Assembly (NCBI GenBank): GCA_002197995.1
Contig: NGZR01000003.1
Span: 1,674,001-1,738,000 of the forward strand
Source: Gaeumannomyces sp. JS-464
Lineage: Eukaryota; Ascomycota; Sordariomycetes; Magnaporthales; Magnaporthaceae
Length of the DNA: 64,000 nt
Direction: 5' to 3'
Numbering within the stretch: the first letter of the stretch is position 1; every line of letters begins with the position of its first letter. The notes beneath the pieces were generated by a model. It was not told the DNA's origin and did not search any database. It saw only the letters and a program-made list of their open reading frames with translations. This document shows, piece after piece, positions 48,202 through 59,331 of the stretch. The position numbers and the translations under genes were made by a program.

Positions 48202-49453
48202 GCCGGATCCTGCGTTTTGCTGCAATGGTGTTTGCGTGCTTTTGGTCGAAGGAAGCAAGGGCCAACACACAACCACACACGCGCGCAGGGAAAACAGTGG
48301 TTGACTTGCCTGGCCGCCCGCTTCGCGCACTGGGCTTGGGATGGACCGGCTGGTGCTTTTCTTTCGCGCCGTGCAATGACATCAGTCCAAGCCTGGTGGC
48401 ATGGCAAAATGGCGTGTTTCAACGGCCCCGACCTCCCCCTCCCCATAGAAGCGGCTCCCAATTGGCTAATTTTCATTTTCCCACCTTGTCGTGCTTGTCC
48501 AGATTCCCTCTGCTGTCTCTCCCTTTCTCGCTGGTAGGCTTTAGGCTTTTTGGACGAAATAGCGTTCAAGCCTCATTGAGGAGATCCCAGTCCAGCCAGC
48601 AGGTCACTGTGGAGATTACCAGCCGGCGCAAAATGCTGACATCATCATTACACACAGCAGGGACAAGAGACGATGCCGAAAAAAGTTTGGCACGATCGCG
48701 ACTCTGCGGTCCGTCATAACGGCGCAAGAGTGGGAAAGCCTAATCAAACCTGGTGTTGTGTTACCTTTTTTTTTTCTCGCTCCCTTTTCCCTCAAAATTT
48801 CCCTTTGGAGACTTATTTTGCCTGCAAGCACGTTCGCCGCCCGTCGGTCATAGCGCACGTAAGCCATTTATTTGTCTATATTCTAGCGGCGGCTCTATGG
48901 TACCGCTACCATTGTCACAGCGCCCACCAAATCCTTCTACTCTTCTTCCTCGCACGCTCGACCGCAGCCCGAGTGCCGTGAACGGCGCCGGCAGTGCCGT
49001 GTTGCTGGGAACATGCCTGGAGAAGGGCTGCGAGCTGACGGTCTGTGTTCCCCCTTGGAGTCCAGACGGCATCGGCGATGGAATGGTGTGGTGTGGTGGT
49101 GCGACAAAGTGGTGCCCCACATGCACACCGCGGTAGCCGGTCCGTCCTGGCAAGGACCCGCGGGGTTCTTGTCCCTTATCCCCACGGTGGTTTTGCTTCA
49201 TGAGGAAGGCTGGCATCAATTTTAGGGTGTGTGTTGTCGCCCAAACCACCATGTCCATGGACTGACGGCCATGCGCCTGCCCTTCCCGTGTGCGAATTTC
49301 GGCTGATGAATGCTGCGTGACTCACCAGCGAGAAGAGAGCGCAAGAGGCGACTAGGGGCAAGGGAATGGCTACGTAGGTCGGCATTGATCATGAGGGGGC
49401 GCTTCATATCATTTCATGTTGGTTGGTGCCCGGGCTGCCGCCGTCCCTCTCAC

Positions 49454-49455
<2 letters not shown>

Positions 49456-49488
<33 letters not shown>
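49456..49488 (+). repeat. (CTG)11 run, non-coding
   Basis: Eleven uninterrupted CTG units, the longest triplet run in the window, outside any supported gene. Confidence 0.9.
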
Positions 49489-49489
<1 letters not shown>

Positions 49490-51238
49490 GGGAAACCCTT
49501 TTTGACAGCGGTTAAGCCACCAAGAAGGACGACAAACAAAGAGAGCGAGAAGCGGAGGGATGAGGGGGTGTGGGAGCGGGTGCAAACGCTCCGGTTGAGC
49601 GGCACCTCGATGGACATGTGCCTTTGCGGTGAGCCAATGGATGGATCGTGGCCACAACAGACAGAAAAAAAAGAAAAAAAAAGGCAGAGGAAAAATGGTT
49701 GCGTTGAAAAGACAAGGCATGGGTGGTTAGGGATGAAAGGTTGTCGTGTGCTCCACCGCCCCACCGCTGGGAGGAACTGTCTGGTGCTTGTCGGAAGGCA
49801 GAGAGAATGGAATCGAAATACCCGTACAGACGTGATGGACGGTGGGGGACGGATGGAGAGATCATCAAGATTGTCAGTTTGCGAACAGCACACGCTGCGG
49901 GATTGAGCATCAGGACGTGCTTACATACTGTGCTGTGCGCAACGTCCAACCGTCCTGTCCTTGCTTGCGGCGGGAAACTTGGCCGATGATCGCCTGGCAC
50001 GGCACTCTGGAGGTGAGGCCCGGCAGGGAGATCCATCCTGTTAGAGGTACAGTAACATCATCGTCCGGTGCGCGGTGCTCGGAGGCTGCCATTTTACTCG
50101 CCCCTGGCGGCGCGGTGGGTCGCCGCGCTGGAGTCGATCCGCCGCCCTGTCCAAGAAGGGCACATCTCCACAAAAGAAGAGAAACAGCAGCCACCTCACT
50201 GTGTTGGGCTGGCGTGGTGGGTGCCCCCAGGTGGCACTGAGTGCCCCAGCCGCAAAAAAGCCAGGGCGTCAGCTGGGTGTACCTGAGCGGTACCTGAAAA
50301 TAGCAGACCCCCCTTTTTTTGGGGCGTGGCCGACGAAAAGGAAAAAAAAGGAGCAAAAAAAAAAAAAAACTTCTCTCGTCTTCTCCATTGGGCTGCTGGG
50401 ATGCCCTTGGGAGATTCTCGGCAGCGGTCCCAGGAATCCTCGAAGGGTTAGAAAAAAAAAGTGCAGCAGGTACTCGCCATGTTCCCTCGCGCCCGGCATG
50501 GTGTGGCCAACGATGTGCATCAGCAAAGCTCTAGGGTGACGACCGGCCGGACTGCCGCGTTACCATTTTTCTCTGGCAATATTAGGGTATTCATCTTGTT
50601 GTTTTATTTGACATTTTCAACTGTGATGGTCTGGTCGTGCGGATGGGATTGCTGAAAGGGGCCCCGACCAGTAGCGCCGCGATCGAGACAAAGAGACTGG
50701 CAAGAGAAATGGGAGCAGAACTGCAAAAGCAAAAAGAAACAGGAACCTGGGCGAAGCCAAAAAAGGAAGATGCTAATGGCTAGAGAGACAGGGAGCTAGC
50801 GGCAGCGCAGGTTGAAGCTTGGTGCTTCGTCACTACCTGCATAGTACCTCCTCGCTCCACATCCCTGATCCTCCATGCCCCTTCCACAAATTCGCCCGCC
50901 CCCTGGTTCTCGCTCCCACCCCGTACTTGGTACGCCCGCCATTCTTCGCTCTTGCCGCCCTCCGTCCCTCGTCCCCGGTGCCTCTGCACACCAGCGAGGC
51001 GCAAAGGCCACCTCCTTTTAGCGGTACTGGATACAAAGGCCAGCGGTTGTGCCCTGAAGTCCGAAGGACGAGCGAAGCGGCCAAAAAAAAAGGGGGGAAG
51101 GCGAAAAATAAATTAAAATAAAATAAAACCCAGCAAACAAAAAGAAGAGAGGTACGAACCCAAAAGTACCCGCCGCGCCCTCTCCCGCGCCTGTTCCTGC
51201 TCAGGACGTCGCTCATAAAAGAAAACGCAGCCCACATA

Positions 51239-51280
51239 TGTGGTCACCACCACCACCACCACCGCTGCCGCCGCTGCCAT
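51239..51280 (+). repeat. (ACC)n / (GCC)n triplet patch
   Basis: Seven ACC units followed by GCTGCCGCC-type triplets, upstream of plc1. Confidence 0.7.
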
Positions 51281-52068
51281 TGCCTCTCGCTGCACTGCGC
51301 TGCATCAGACAGAGACACACAAACGCACACATTCGCGCGCGCACATTACAAGCATCAGCACCACCACCACCAATTTCAGCACTGCGTCCTGTCTCGCCTC
51401 GAGGCAGGCTGGCAGTCTAGCAGCAGGCGAGTGACACATCACGCCCACGACCGATATTGCTTGCCGTCCCGTCTACCAGCAGCTCCAGCGCCAGGCCAGC
51501 CAAACCGGTGACTTGACTCGGTTGGCAGAGCCGTACTGCCTTTTTGATTCGCCTGCATCTTTTTGCATCGCCGTTTGGCCTCCGGTCGCAGCTTTTTTGG
51601 GGGCGGTTCTCTCCAACGCACCGTCGATATTGCCGGCCAATCCCCACCGCCTGTGCCGTTGCAGCAGCTGCAGCAGCTGCAGCAGCGCTTCTCACCCGGT
51701 CTTGTGCTCGCAGCTGGCCGCAACCAAGACGTCACTCTTGATCTGTCGGTTTCCAAGCAGAATTATATTGTCGCCGAGCCGCGTCCACCCACGGCACGGC
51801 ACCCCGCCAGGAGCAGCAGCAACCCGCGCGGGCACCACCAGCGTCGCCGTCGGGTCTGAGGAGTGGAGTGACTCGGGCGTCCGAGCCATATCCCCCACGC
51901 ACTCACTGCAAGCCGTCTGCGTGCCTGGGGTTACACCCTGGTATTTTCTGCACCATAGGTCGGCCTGGGGGAGCTCTTGTCCTCGGTACGCATCTCCGAA
52001 CGGCCACCCGTTTTAAGCAGGACAGGAGGGAGGGCTCTTGCAGCTTGGGAAAAGAGACAGGGAGACCC

Positions 52069-52087
52069 AAAAAAAAAAAAAAAAAAA
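52069..52087 (+). repeat. A19 homopolymer
   Basis: Nineteen consecutive A. Confidence 0.8.
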
Positions 52088-52534
52088 GTGGGCGCTAGCT
52101 AGGACGGAATCTCCAACATAGCCGGCAGGACGATTGACCAACCCCGGCCATATCATTTGGCCTGTCTGCTTGTTGCGCAGACACAAATTCAGCAGGGCCG
52201 CCTCGAGGGTTTTGCGCAACAGGGAACAGTCAGGACGCCCGGCCAAATCAGCAGGCCGGTGTGAAGAGGAGATTACCACCGCCTTCTCGGCGCAGAACAC
52301 GAGTTGCGGACCACAGAGGCCTGTCTGCCTTCGCACGCCATCGCCGAGGTTGGATAGCAGCAGGCAGGAGACACGACGCCTGACGAGCCACTGCAGCTGT
52401 CTGGAGCTCGACTCCAAAGCGGAACCAGTGGCATCTCGCAGCTGTCATTTCGGTTGCCTTGCCCCTCGTGGGGATTCCTCTGCGCTCACGCAGGCGACGC
52501 TGGCCTCTAGTGGTTCCCGATCGAGCCACCTGCA

Positions 52535-52541
52535 TATAAAG
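52535..52541 (+). promoter_or_regulatory. Possible TATA element upstream of plc1
   Basis: TATAAAG lies 570 bases before the plc1 start, which would fit a long leader. No start-site data support it. Confidence 0.25.
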
Positions 52542-52755
52542 TCGACTTTGCCAGCTAATCCCATACTCCCCTACCACTGTCGCTCTCACGGCCACGGCCT
52601 CTACCCGCCCCATCCTCCAGAATAAATAGCCACCCCCCTGTACATGCCTGCAGCACCTGGGTCTCGTGCCGTACCTGTACACAACCTATACCTGGGTCCA
52701 CTTGGCTCACCAGAAAGGCTTGGGACCGCCGCATTGCCCGCTGACTAGCAGAGGG

Positions 52756-52778
52756 AAGAGAGAGAGAGAGAGAGAGAC
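52756..52778 (+). repeat. (GA)n dinucleotide repeat in the plc1 upstream region
   Basis: About eleven GA units, 330 bases before the plc1 start. Confidence 0.85.
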
Positions 52779-53020
52779 GGCATCACACATCGCCGTGCAA
52801 CTACGACCCCCCCAGCCTAGGAGATTACACCCTTCTGCACCCTTCGTCCGGGGCTGCTTTAAAACACCCCCGGTATCCCACCCTCGGGTGCGATCCTCGA
52901 GGGGACTTTTTTGACCATATCCTCTGGGAACATCCCCCGCAACTCGACGCCTTCAGCGGGATAGCTCGCAACCGGATCGCGGCCCCAGGAAAATGCGTCT
53001 GCAGAGATCGGATCTCCACA

Positions 53021-53027
53021 TATAAAT
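53021..53027 (+). promoter_or_regulatory. Possible TATA element close to plc1
   Basis: TATAAAT lies 84 bases upstream of the plc1 ATG, followed by a pyrimidine-rich stretch (CCTCACTTCCACC). Confidence 0.35.
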
Positions 53028-53110
53028 CTGAAGCCTCCCCATCGGCCGGACCTCACTTCCACCCGCCCTCCGGATTGTATCCACTCCCGGCCGACACAGA
53101 GGAGCCCACC

Positions 53111-56100
53111 ATGACTGCCCCATCTGCCTCTCCCACCATTCCCGCCGACATGGCCGCCAACGCCCTCGGCATCTCCCAGTCCCCGGCGGCTCGCTCCCAG
53201 CCCACCGTCCTGGCCAGGCGAGCCCGCCCCGGCAACCTCCAGACCAACATCTCCCTTAACTCCCAGCTCGTGGCCATCACGCCGTCTGCCTTCAGCACAA
53301 AAAGCACGTCGTCCGTGTCGGTCGCCTCTAGCATTCAGTGCTCGCCCGTCCTTTCGCCTGACGTGGTCCCGGGCCTGACACAGAGCAGCTCTGTCCAGGC
53401 TTCTCCCGAGCCGATGCGGGGCAGGGACATTGAGCAGTTCCCTCCCCCTACCTTCCAGCTTCCCGAGTCCGTGCTCGCGCACTCGGGGCTTTCCCGCAAG
53501 GCCAGCAATGGCTCGCTCGGCCAGCCCATGCTGGGTCCCGGTGCCGGGGCCCTGCATGATGCCATGACCAACAAGGGTCTTTTCCGTCGCCTATCAAACA
53601 AGGCAACAAACACCTTCCGATCCCGTCGCCAGTCATCAACACACGGTAGCAATAGGGGCGGCAGCATAGGACCTGGCCTTGCGCGCCCCCGGCAGCGCAG
53701 CAACAGCGACCTGACCAACCCCTTCACCGATTCTGACGACGAGCCCATCGTCGACCTTGACGACAGGATATCATTTCTCAGCATTGCGCCCGACGCCAGC
53801 TGCAGGGACACCTCGCCCACAAGTGCGCCCGCTTCGATCGCTGGTGGCAACTCCTCTTCCGGCCCCGTCTCCGTGGTCGCCGGCCCCGTCATCCCACTGG
53901 AGCTGCTTCAAGGAACAAGGGTCGTCAAGTGTTCCAAGAGGGGAGGCCGCAAGCATCTGACGCTACTCCTTGACCCGGAAGACGCGAAGCTCAAGTGGGA
54001 TAAGAATAGGACCTCGAAGTGCATATACATCGACGACATTAAGGAGATCCGCACTGTCGAGGACATCCGTCAGTACCGCCTTGACTTCGGGCTCGCAAAA
54101 GAGGTTGAGCCCAACTTTTTCTCCATCCTATATTCCGTCCCCGACAAGTCAAAGACGAAGATGATGCACCTCATCGCCGAGAACTCCCAGGTAGTAGAGA
54201 TGTGGGTCTCGACCCTGTACGCCATCTCGATGCACCGCCAGGACTTGATGTCTTCGCTCATGGCCTTCAACGACAAGGCCATCCGGAGCTACTGGCAGAA
54301 GGAGGTGGTCAAGCAGCTCAAGAGCAGCTCTGACGTTGAGGAGAACATCGGCTTCGCTGGCGTCGAGCGAGTATGCCGTAGCCTGCACATCCACGTCGCC
54401 CCAGAAACCCTCAAGGAGAAGTTCAGCGAAGCGCTTGGAACAAGCTCCGGTGACTCCGAGTCCTCGGCCAAGACCGGCCGCCTGAACTTCAGCCAGTTCC
54501 AGGAGTTTGTGCGGCTGATGAAGAAGCGGGAAGATATCCGCCCAATCTACCGCGAGAGGACGTCAGATATCGAAAACGGCATGACGCTGGCCGAGTTCCT
54601 GAGCTTCCTGTCCGAAATTCAAGTCGAGGACGTCGACGCGGACCGCGCGCACTGGGAATCCGTTTTCGCACGGTTTTCCAAGCGTGGGAAGGCCAAGGAC
54701 TCTCATGGCCCCGATGACCTGCCACGCATGAATGAGCTCGGCCTTGCCGGTTTCCTCACGTCGACGTACAACGTGCCAATCGCGAGCTGCCCCAGCGAGT
54801 ACTCGCTTGACCGTCCCGTCAACGAGTACTACATCTCGAGCTCGCACAACACATATCTCCTCGGTCGCCAAGTGGTTGGCCTTTCGAGCGTCGAGGGCTA
54901 CATCTCTGCGCTGATGAGGGGCTGTCGGTGTGTCGAGGTGGACTGCTGGGACGGCAATGACGGCTGGCCTCTGGTATCTCACGGCTGGACTATGACCACC
55001 AACATCTCGTTCCGAGAGGTCATGAGCGTCATCAACAAGTATGCCTTTGTCAAGTCGGAGTTCCCACTCTGGATCTCGCTCGAGGTGCACTGCTGCCAGG
55101 ACCAGCAGCGGAAGATGGTGGCCATCATGAAGGAGATCTTTGGCTCCAAGCTCGTCACGGAGCCCCTCGAGGGACTTGCGTTGGACAAGCTCCCATCGCC
55201 GTCGCAGCTCAAGAACCGGATCCTGATCAAGGCCAAGAAGCCCGGACACGAAGAGTCGCCCGAGAAGGACAAGGCGGCGTCTGGCAAGATGGAGAAGACG
55301 GGGCGGAGGCGGGGTAACAGCCTCAACTCACCGTACTCGAAGCCCGTCTTCGACAGCTCGCCGGTGCCGCCGCAGCCTCTGCAGCAGAGCCCGAGGCTCG
55401 CCGCGACGCATCCGACGATGCGGCGGATGGGCATACCGAGCCGGGTCAACACCATCACCGAAGGCCGGACATACGACGCCCCTAGCAGCAGCCCCAGCGA
55501 TTGCGATAGTGGAAGCGAGCGGGACAGCAGCGGCGGCGGCGCCAACCACGGCGGCACCAGCAAGATCGCCAAGGAGCTAGGCGACCTGGCCGTATACTGC
55601 GCCGGAATCAAGTTCCAGGGGTTCGACCACGCAGACTGCAAGATGTTCAACCACATCTTCTCGTTCCCTGAAGGGACGTTCCAGCGCAACAGCAGGCCCG
55701 GAGATGCCAAGCGAGCGCTGTACCGGCACAACATGCGGCACATGATGCGCGTGTATCCGCACAAGGGCCGGGTGTACTCGAGCAACTTCGATCCGCTGCT
55801 GATGTGGCGGCGAGGGGTCCAGATGGCGGCGCTTAATTGGCAGACATGGGACCTGGGCATGCAGCTGAACCAGGCCATGTTTGACGGCGGCACCGACCAG
55901 TCGGGCTATGTGCTGAAGCCCAAGGAGTTCCGCGAGATCCAGCACTTCCCGTACCAGCCCGAACACATGGTGGGCGGCAAGCGCCCGCGCAAGAACGTCA
56001 GCTTCACCATCGACGTCATCTCGGCGCAGCAGCTGATGCGCCCGCACAACTTCCGCGAACGCCAGACGCTCGATCCTTACGTCGAGGTCGAGGTCTTTCT

Positions 56101-56569
56101 GGCCGACGACAAGCGCAACGCGAACAGAGACTTCTCGGACGCCGGGCCCAGCCGCTCTAAGCGTAAGACGCCGCCTGTGGCCCAGAACGGCTTCAACCCG
56201 GGCTTTGAGAGCAAATTCAACTTCGAGTTTCAAACAAAGTATCCGGATCTCATCTTTGTGCGCTTCAACGTGCGCCTTTCGGACGGCGGTAGCCAGAGCG
56301 ACCGCAACACCATCCTTGCCAGCTTCACGGCCAAGCTTAGCAACCTCAAGCAGGGCTACCGCACCCTGCCACTCCTAGACGCCAATGGCGACCGCTACCT
56401 CTTCTCGACCCTCTTCTGCCGCATCAAGGTCGACCCGGCGACGGACGTCTTTGTCGACTGCACGGAGGAAGAGAGCGTCAGCAAGCTCCGCAGCATTGGC
56501 CGCACCGTTTTCAACCGAGGCACCTCCAACAGCCCCAAGTCCAGCGTCGACAGTGGCGCTCAGGCCTGA
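53111..56569 (+). CDS. plc1: Phosphoinositide-specific phospholipase C (delta type)
   Basis: Hydrolyses PIP2 to inositol trisphosphate and diacylglycerol at the plasma membrane in a calcium-dependent way. Single exon, 1152 aa; the ATG at 53111 has a strong CCCACC context. Domains: Ser/Pro-rich disordered N-terminus (1-265); PH-like (about 268-385, KLKWDKNRTSKCIYIDDIKE); EF-hand-like region (about 400-530); X domain (about 560-706) with the two catalytic histidines at about H579 (SSSHNTYLLGRQ) and H624 (VSHGWTMTT), 45 apart as in mammalian PLC-delta1; calcium ligands in VEVDCWDG and SLEVHCCQD; Ser-rich X-Y linker (about 710-815); Y domain (about 820-940, YPHKGRVYSSNFDPLLMWRR); C2 domain (about 960-1075, LDPYVEVEVF). 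The catalytic set appears complete and the frame is intact. Confidence 0.97.
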   Translation: MTAPSASPTIPADMAANALGISQSPAARSQPTVLARRARPGNLQTNISLNSQLVAITPSAFSTKSTSSVSVASSIQCSPVLSPDVVPGLTQSSSVQASPEPMRGRDIEQFPPPTFQLPESVLAHSGLSRKASNGSLGQPMLGPGAGALHDAMTNKGLFRRLSNKATNTFRSRRQSSTHGSNRGGSIGPGLARPRQRSNSDLTNPFTDSDDEPIVDLDDRISFLSIAPDASCRDTSPTSAPASIAGGNSSSGPVSVVAGPVIPLELLQGTRVVKCSKRGGRKHLTLLLDPEDAKLKWDKNRTSKCIYIDDIKEIRTVEDIRQYRLDFGLAKEVEPNFFSILYSVPDKSKTKMMHLIAENSQVVEMWVSTLYAISMHRQDLMSSLMAFNDKAIRSYWQKEVVKQLKSSSDVEENIGFAGVERVCRSLHIHVAPETLKEKFSEALGTSSGDSESSAKTGRLNFSQFQEFVRLMKKREDIRPIYRERTSDIENGMTLAEFLSFLSEIQVEDVDADRAHWESVFARFSKRGKAKDSHGPDDLPRMNELGLAGFLTSTYNVPIASCPSEYSLDRPVNEYYISSSHNTYLLGRQVVGLSSVEGYISALMRGCRCVEVDCWDGNDGWPLVSHGWTMTTNISFREVMSVINKYAFVKSEFPLWISLEVHCCQDQQRKMVAIMKEIFGSKLVTEPLEGLALDKLPSPSQLKNRILIKAKKPGHEESPEKDKAASGKMEKTGRRRGNSLNSPYSKPVFDSSPVPPQPLQQSPRLAATHPTMRRMGIPSRVNTITEGRTYDAPSSSPSDCDSGSERDSSGGGANHGGTSKIAKELGDLAVYCAGIKFQGFDHADCKMFNHIFSFPEGTFQRNSRPGDAKRALYRHNMRHMMRVYPHKGRVYSSNFDPLLMWRRGVQMAALNWQTWDLGMQLNQAMFDGGTDQSGYVLKPKEFREIQHFPYQPEHMVGGKRPRKNVSFTIDVISAQQLMRPHNFRERQTLDPYVEVEVFLADDKRNANRDFSDAGPSRSKRKTPPVAQNGFNPGFESKFNFEFQTKYPDLIFVRFNVRLSDGGSQSDRNTILASFTAKLSNLKQGYRTLPLLDANGDRYLFSTLFCRIKVDPATDVFVDCTEEESVSKLRSIGRTVFNRGTSNSPKSSVDSGAQA

Positions 56570-57263
56570 TTGTGTCGTCTTTTTCCCCGCAAAAAAAAGT
56601 TGTGTATCAACAGAGCCATATTCTTGTTCTATTTTCTTTTTCTAGCGACACCTGTGTTTCTGATGATTTATTACTCCTTCGTTTGATGATTTCCTTTTAT
56701 TCCCCTGTTATCATATTAATTCTCCCTATCGGCATCCTTTTTTTTAATTTTTTTTTATTATGTGTTACTCGCAACCCCAGAATACCCCCTCGTTTATCAT
56801 GACTGTCATAAGACCGGCGTAAAAAGCGGACAGCAACCGAGGTTGCACCTTCATACCCACGGCGCCCAGAGTTCTTCATTTTTTTCTTCTTTTCATTTCT
56901 TATCTATATTGTCACAATTACTCTTCTTCATCGATCGCTCGGCGCCTTACAGACACTTTCGGACAACGCCTCTCGGCGCCAAAAGGGACAAATGACGGTC
57001 AGCCAACTTGTATTACTCTTTTTGTTTATACTTTGCGTCGTCGGTGGCCCGCACGCACATCTTTCTGCAAAGGAAGGCGAGGGAAATGGATGGGAAGCAT
57101 ACATGCATGTACGGGGAGTTTTATTGTTTTACAGTTTCTTTGGGTCAGACTGAGTTAGTTAGATGGACAGGGTCGGGGACACAGAATCTCCGCAGCAGAC
57201 AAAACACGTTATGGGGAGCATCAATTTGGACTGTTTATCTGGCGTCTCATCGTTTTCTCCCCT

Positions 57264-57282
57264 CCCCCCCCCCCCCCCCCCC
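57264..57282 (+). repeat. C19 homopolymer
   Basis: Nineteen consecutive C downstream of plc1. Confidence 0.8.
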
Positions 57283-57854
57283 TCCAACAGTGGACATCGA
57301 ACTCGACCGTCGTCCCTTGCACATGTTGGGTATCGAGGTTCAAACACCATGGTCCGCAACCTGGATGGCTCTGGGGAGACTACAGAGACGCTGGGCTCTT
57401 CTCTTCGTCATGTGTTGCCAGGCACTGGCATGGCTATAGACTGCAGGCGCAGTCTTCCCTGTTCTTCTCTTGTACTTTTTTTTCTCCTTCAGTTCATCGG
57501 GCAAAGGCACCCGATTCCCGTGAGTGGCGGGCAGGATTTTCTTCTCGTTCAAACGGTCTTTGTTACAAGACAGTCAGTCAATGACAACACTTGTGATGGC
57601 CTCTCCAAAGAGATTTGCCTCGATTTTATATTTTATATAAATTTTTTTTTATGGGTGACTTATGCCTCGCCGCCGGGGTCCAGCCACCAGCCGGTACGCT
57701 CATTCGTCCTGCCATGCTACACTAACTACGTGTGCGAGTCGGGCGTTGCCCTTCCATCTCTTTTTGTAGTGTGTTGGTCGCCTATGCCCTCGCATTCCCC
57801 GTTCCCCCAAACCGCAGGGTTGGCCCATGGAAGCAGACAACCATCATATCGCCA

Positions 57855-57857
<3 letters not shown>

Positions 57858-57894
<37 letters not shown>
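57858..57894 (+). repeat. A37 homopolymer
   Basis: Thirty-seven consecutive A, the longest single-base run in the window. Confidence 0.8.
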
Positions 57895-57896
<2 letters not shown>

Positions 57897-58207
57897 TGCC
57901 GGAGCTAATGGCGTGATTATTTCGCGTGGAATGCACGGCATGCGCGCCGTCGTGTCGTCCATGTTGGGCCTAAGCCACGCGAGATTGACGCACGGCCCAA
58001 ACACGCCGCTCCTCCCTGTTTCTGGAATGGTTTCTTTTCAGAGCTCAACACAGACCAGACAGAAAAGCAAAGACGGCACGGGCGTGTCGGGGTTTCTTCC
58101 ATGGCGCGCCTCAGGGCGAAACGCGCGTTCGTCGATTGGTCTAGGTAGGTAGGTAGCCATAGGCTAGTTTGGGGCGTGTGGAACGGGGGCGTGTGTGTGT
58201 TTGAGAT

Positions 58208-58215
<8 letters not shown>

Positions 58216-58268
<53 letters not shown>
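58216..58268 (+). repeat. (CT)n repeat, about 26 units
   Basis: A pure CT run follows a short C run, giving over 50 bases of pure pyrimidine. Confidence 0.95.
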
Positions 58269-58271
<3 letters not shown>

Positions 58272-59193
58272 CCTCGAGCTAAACGCCTGCCACTCACGTT
58301 CCGCTGCCCCCGTCTGGTTCGACGAGATTACTTTTTGCAACCGGGGGCCTTTAACTCCTCGGCATTGGTGCAAGTTAGGTTCGCAGTAGTTTGCTGCGTG
58401 GCACGGCCTGCTTCACGTCGGCGTGGCCGCCATGAGGCAGGCACGTAAATGGGGAACGCTTGCACTTTTATTGGCTTCGCTTCAAAGGCTCCCCTGACTA
58501 CAATCATCTCTCCCCCGTGCTGTGCTTGAGCAGGAGGAGTGTACGGTCGAGATCGGCGTCCTCCTGTCCGGGAACTGGGTTCCGGCCGACAAGCACCCTC
58601 TCGGACCCTGTCGGGCTAATTATGATAGGAACTACGGACATCGGCAGCTGTAGGTAGGTGGGTTCAACTCCCAGTGATGTGCTCTGGGACTGGTGTTTGT
58701 GTTGGGACTTGGGACTTTGTGTCGGCCTCCCAGAAAATCCCAGGCTGTGCCAGTTCGGTTCGACCTGCCTCGAGCACCACCAACACCAACAGTCGAGGAA
58801 GGCCCCCAGTCTTGCACATTGACAAACTGCCAAGCCGCCCGCTCATCGAGAGCGCACATCAAAGTCACCAGACATCATTTCTTCCTCTTCCCGACTCCAG
58901 CCAAAGGACATCAAGGCACGGCGACTACGCAAATCGCCCTCTCAGCTGGAAAGGCTGACCGAGCAGGCCGAACCGCCAGGCCACGGAGCGCAACACCAGC
59001 AGGCGTCCTCGGCCCTGCCATCCCGACCCTCGACGCGTGCTTCGCCTGCCGCGTCGAGGGCCGAGCAAGCCGACGGCGCCGGGATGGCGGACGGGGCTGT
59101 CGCTCTCATGATGAAACCAGGGCCAGCATCTGGCTCTCGAGATGGCGACTTGAGACGCCTTTCGACCGGGATTACTGCTGACTGGCAGAACGA

Positions 59194-59331
59194 CTCCGAG
59201 GGCGTTTACCCTCGGGAGCGAGTTTGGGATGCTCTCTCCCCTGGAGTCGGCAGACCTCCGACCACGCTTCGTGAACACCGGTCAGCAGCGCTGAGGATAT
59301 TCATGACTCCGATGCCGTTTACCTTTGGGAG
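59194..59331 (+). repeat. Pair of related hairpin-like motifs
   Basis: Bases 59194-59218 (CTCCGAGGGC, GTTTA, CCCTCGGGAG) can fold as a near-perfect stem-loop with one bulge. A diverged copy at 59307-59331 keeps GACTCCGA, GTTTACC and GGGAG, 113 bases further on. Confidence 0.45.

Larger units (their letters stand above)
30851..53110. other. Gene-free block of about 22 kb
   Basis: I read the open frames on both strands and found none with a recognisable domain, a consistent spliced structure or coding-like composition; most are overlapping shadows in GC-rich DNA. The block is not uniformly AT-rich, so it does not look like a classic RIP-mutated repeat island, and no reverse transcriptase, integrase or transposase motif is visible. 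It holds many homopolymers (A, T, C), TG, GA and CTG repeats, and TAGG-type motifs, listed separately. The last several hundred bases are the promoter and leader side of plc1. Long non-coding transcripts cannot be excluded from sequence alone. Confidence 0.6.

Noticed and set aside
57858..57894. A37 tract considered as the tail of a LINE or processed retrocopy
   Set aside because: No coding remnant, target-site duplication or reverse-transcriptase motif was seen next to it.
58646..58700. GGTTCAACTCCCAG string considered as a tRNA T-arm
   Set aside because: No matching acceptor stem, D-arm or anticodon arm can be placed upstream.
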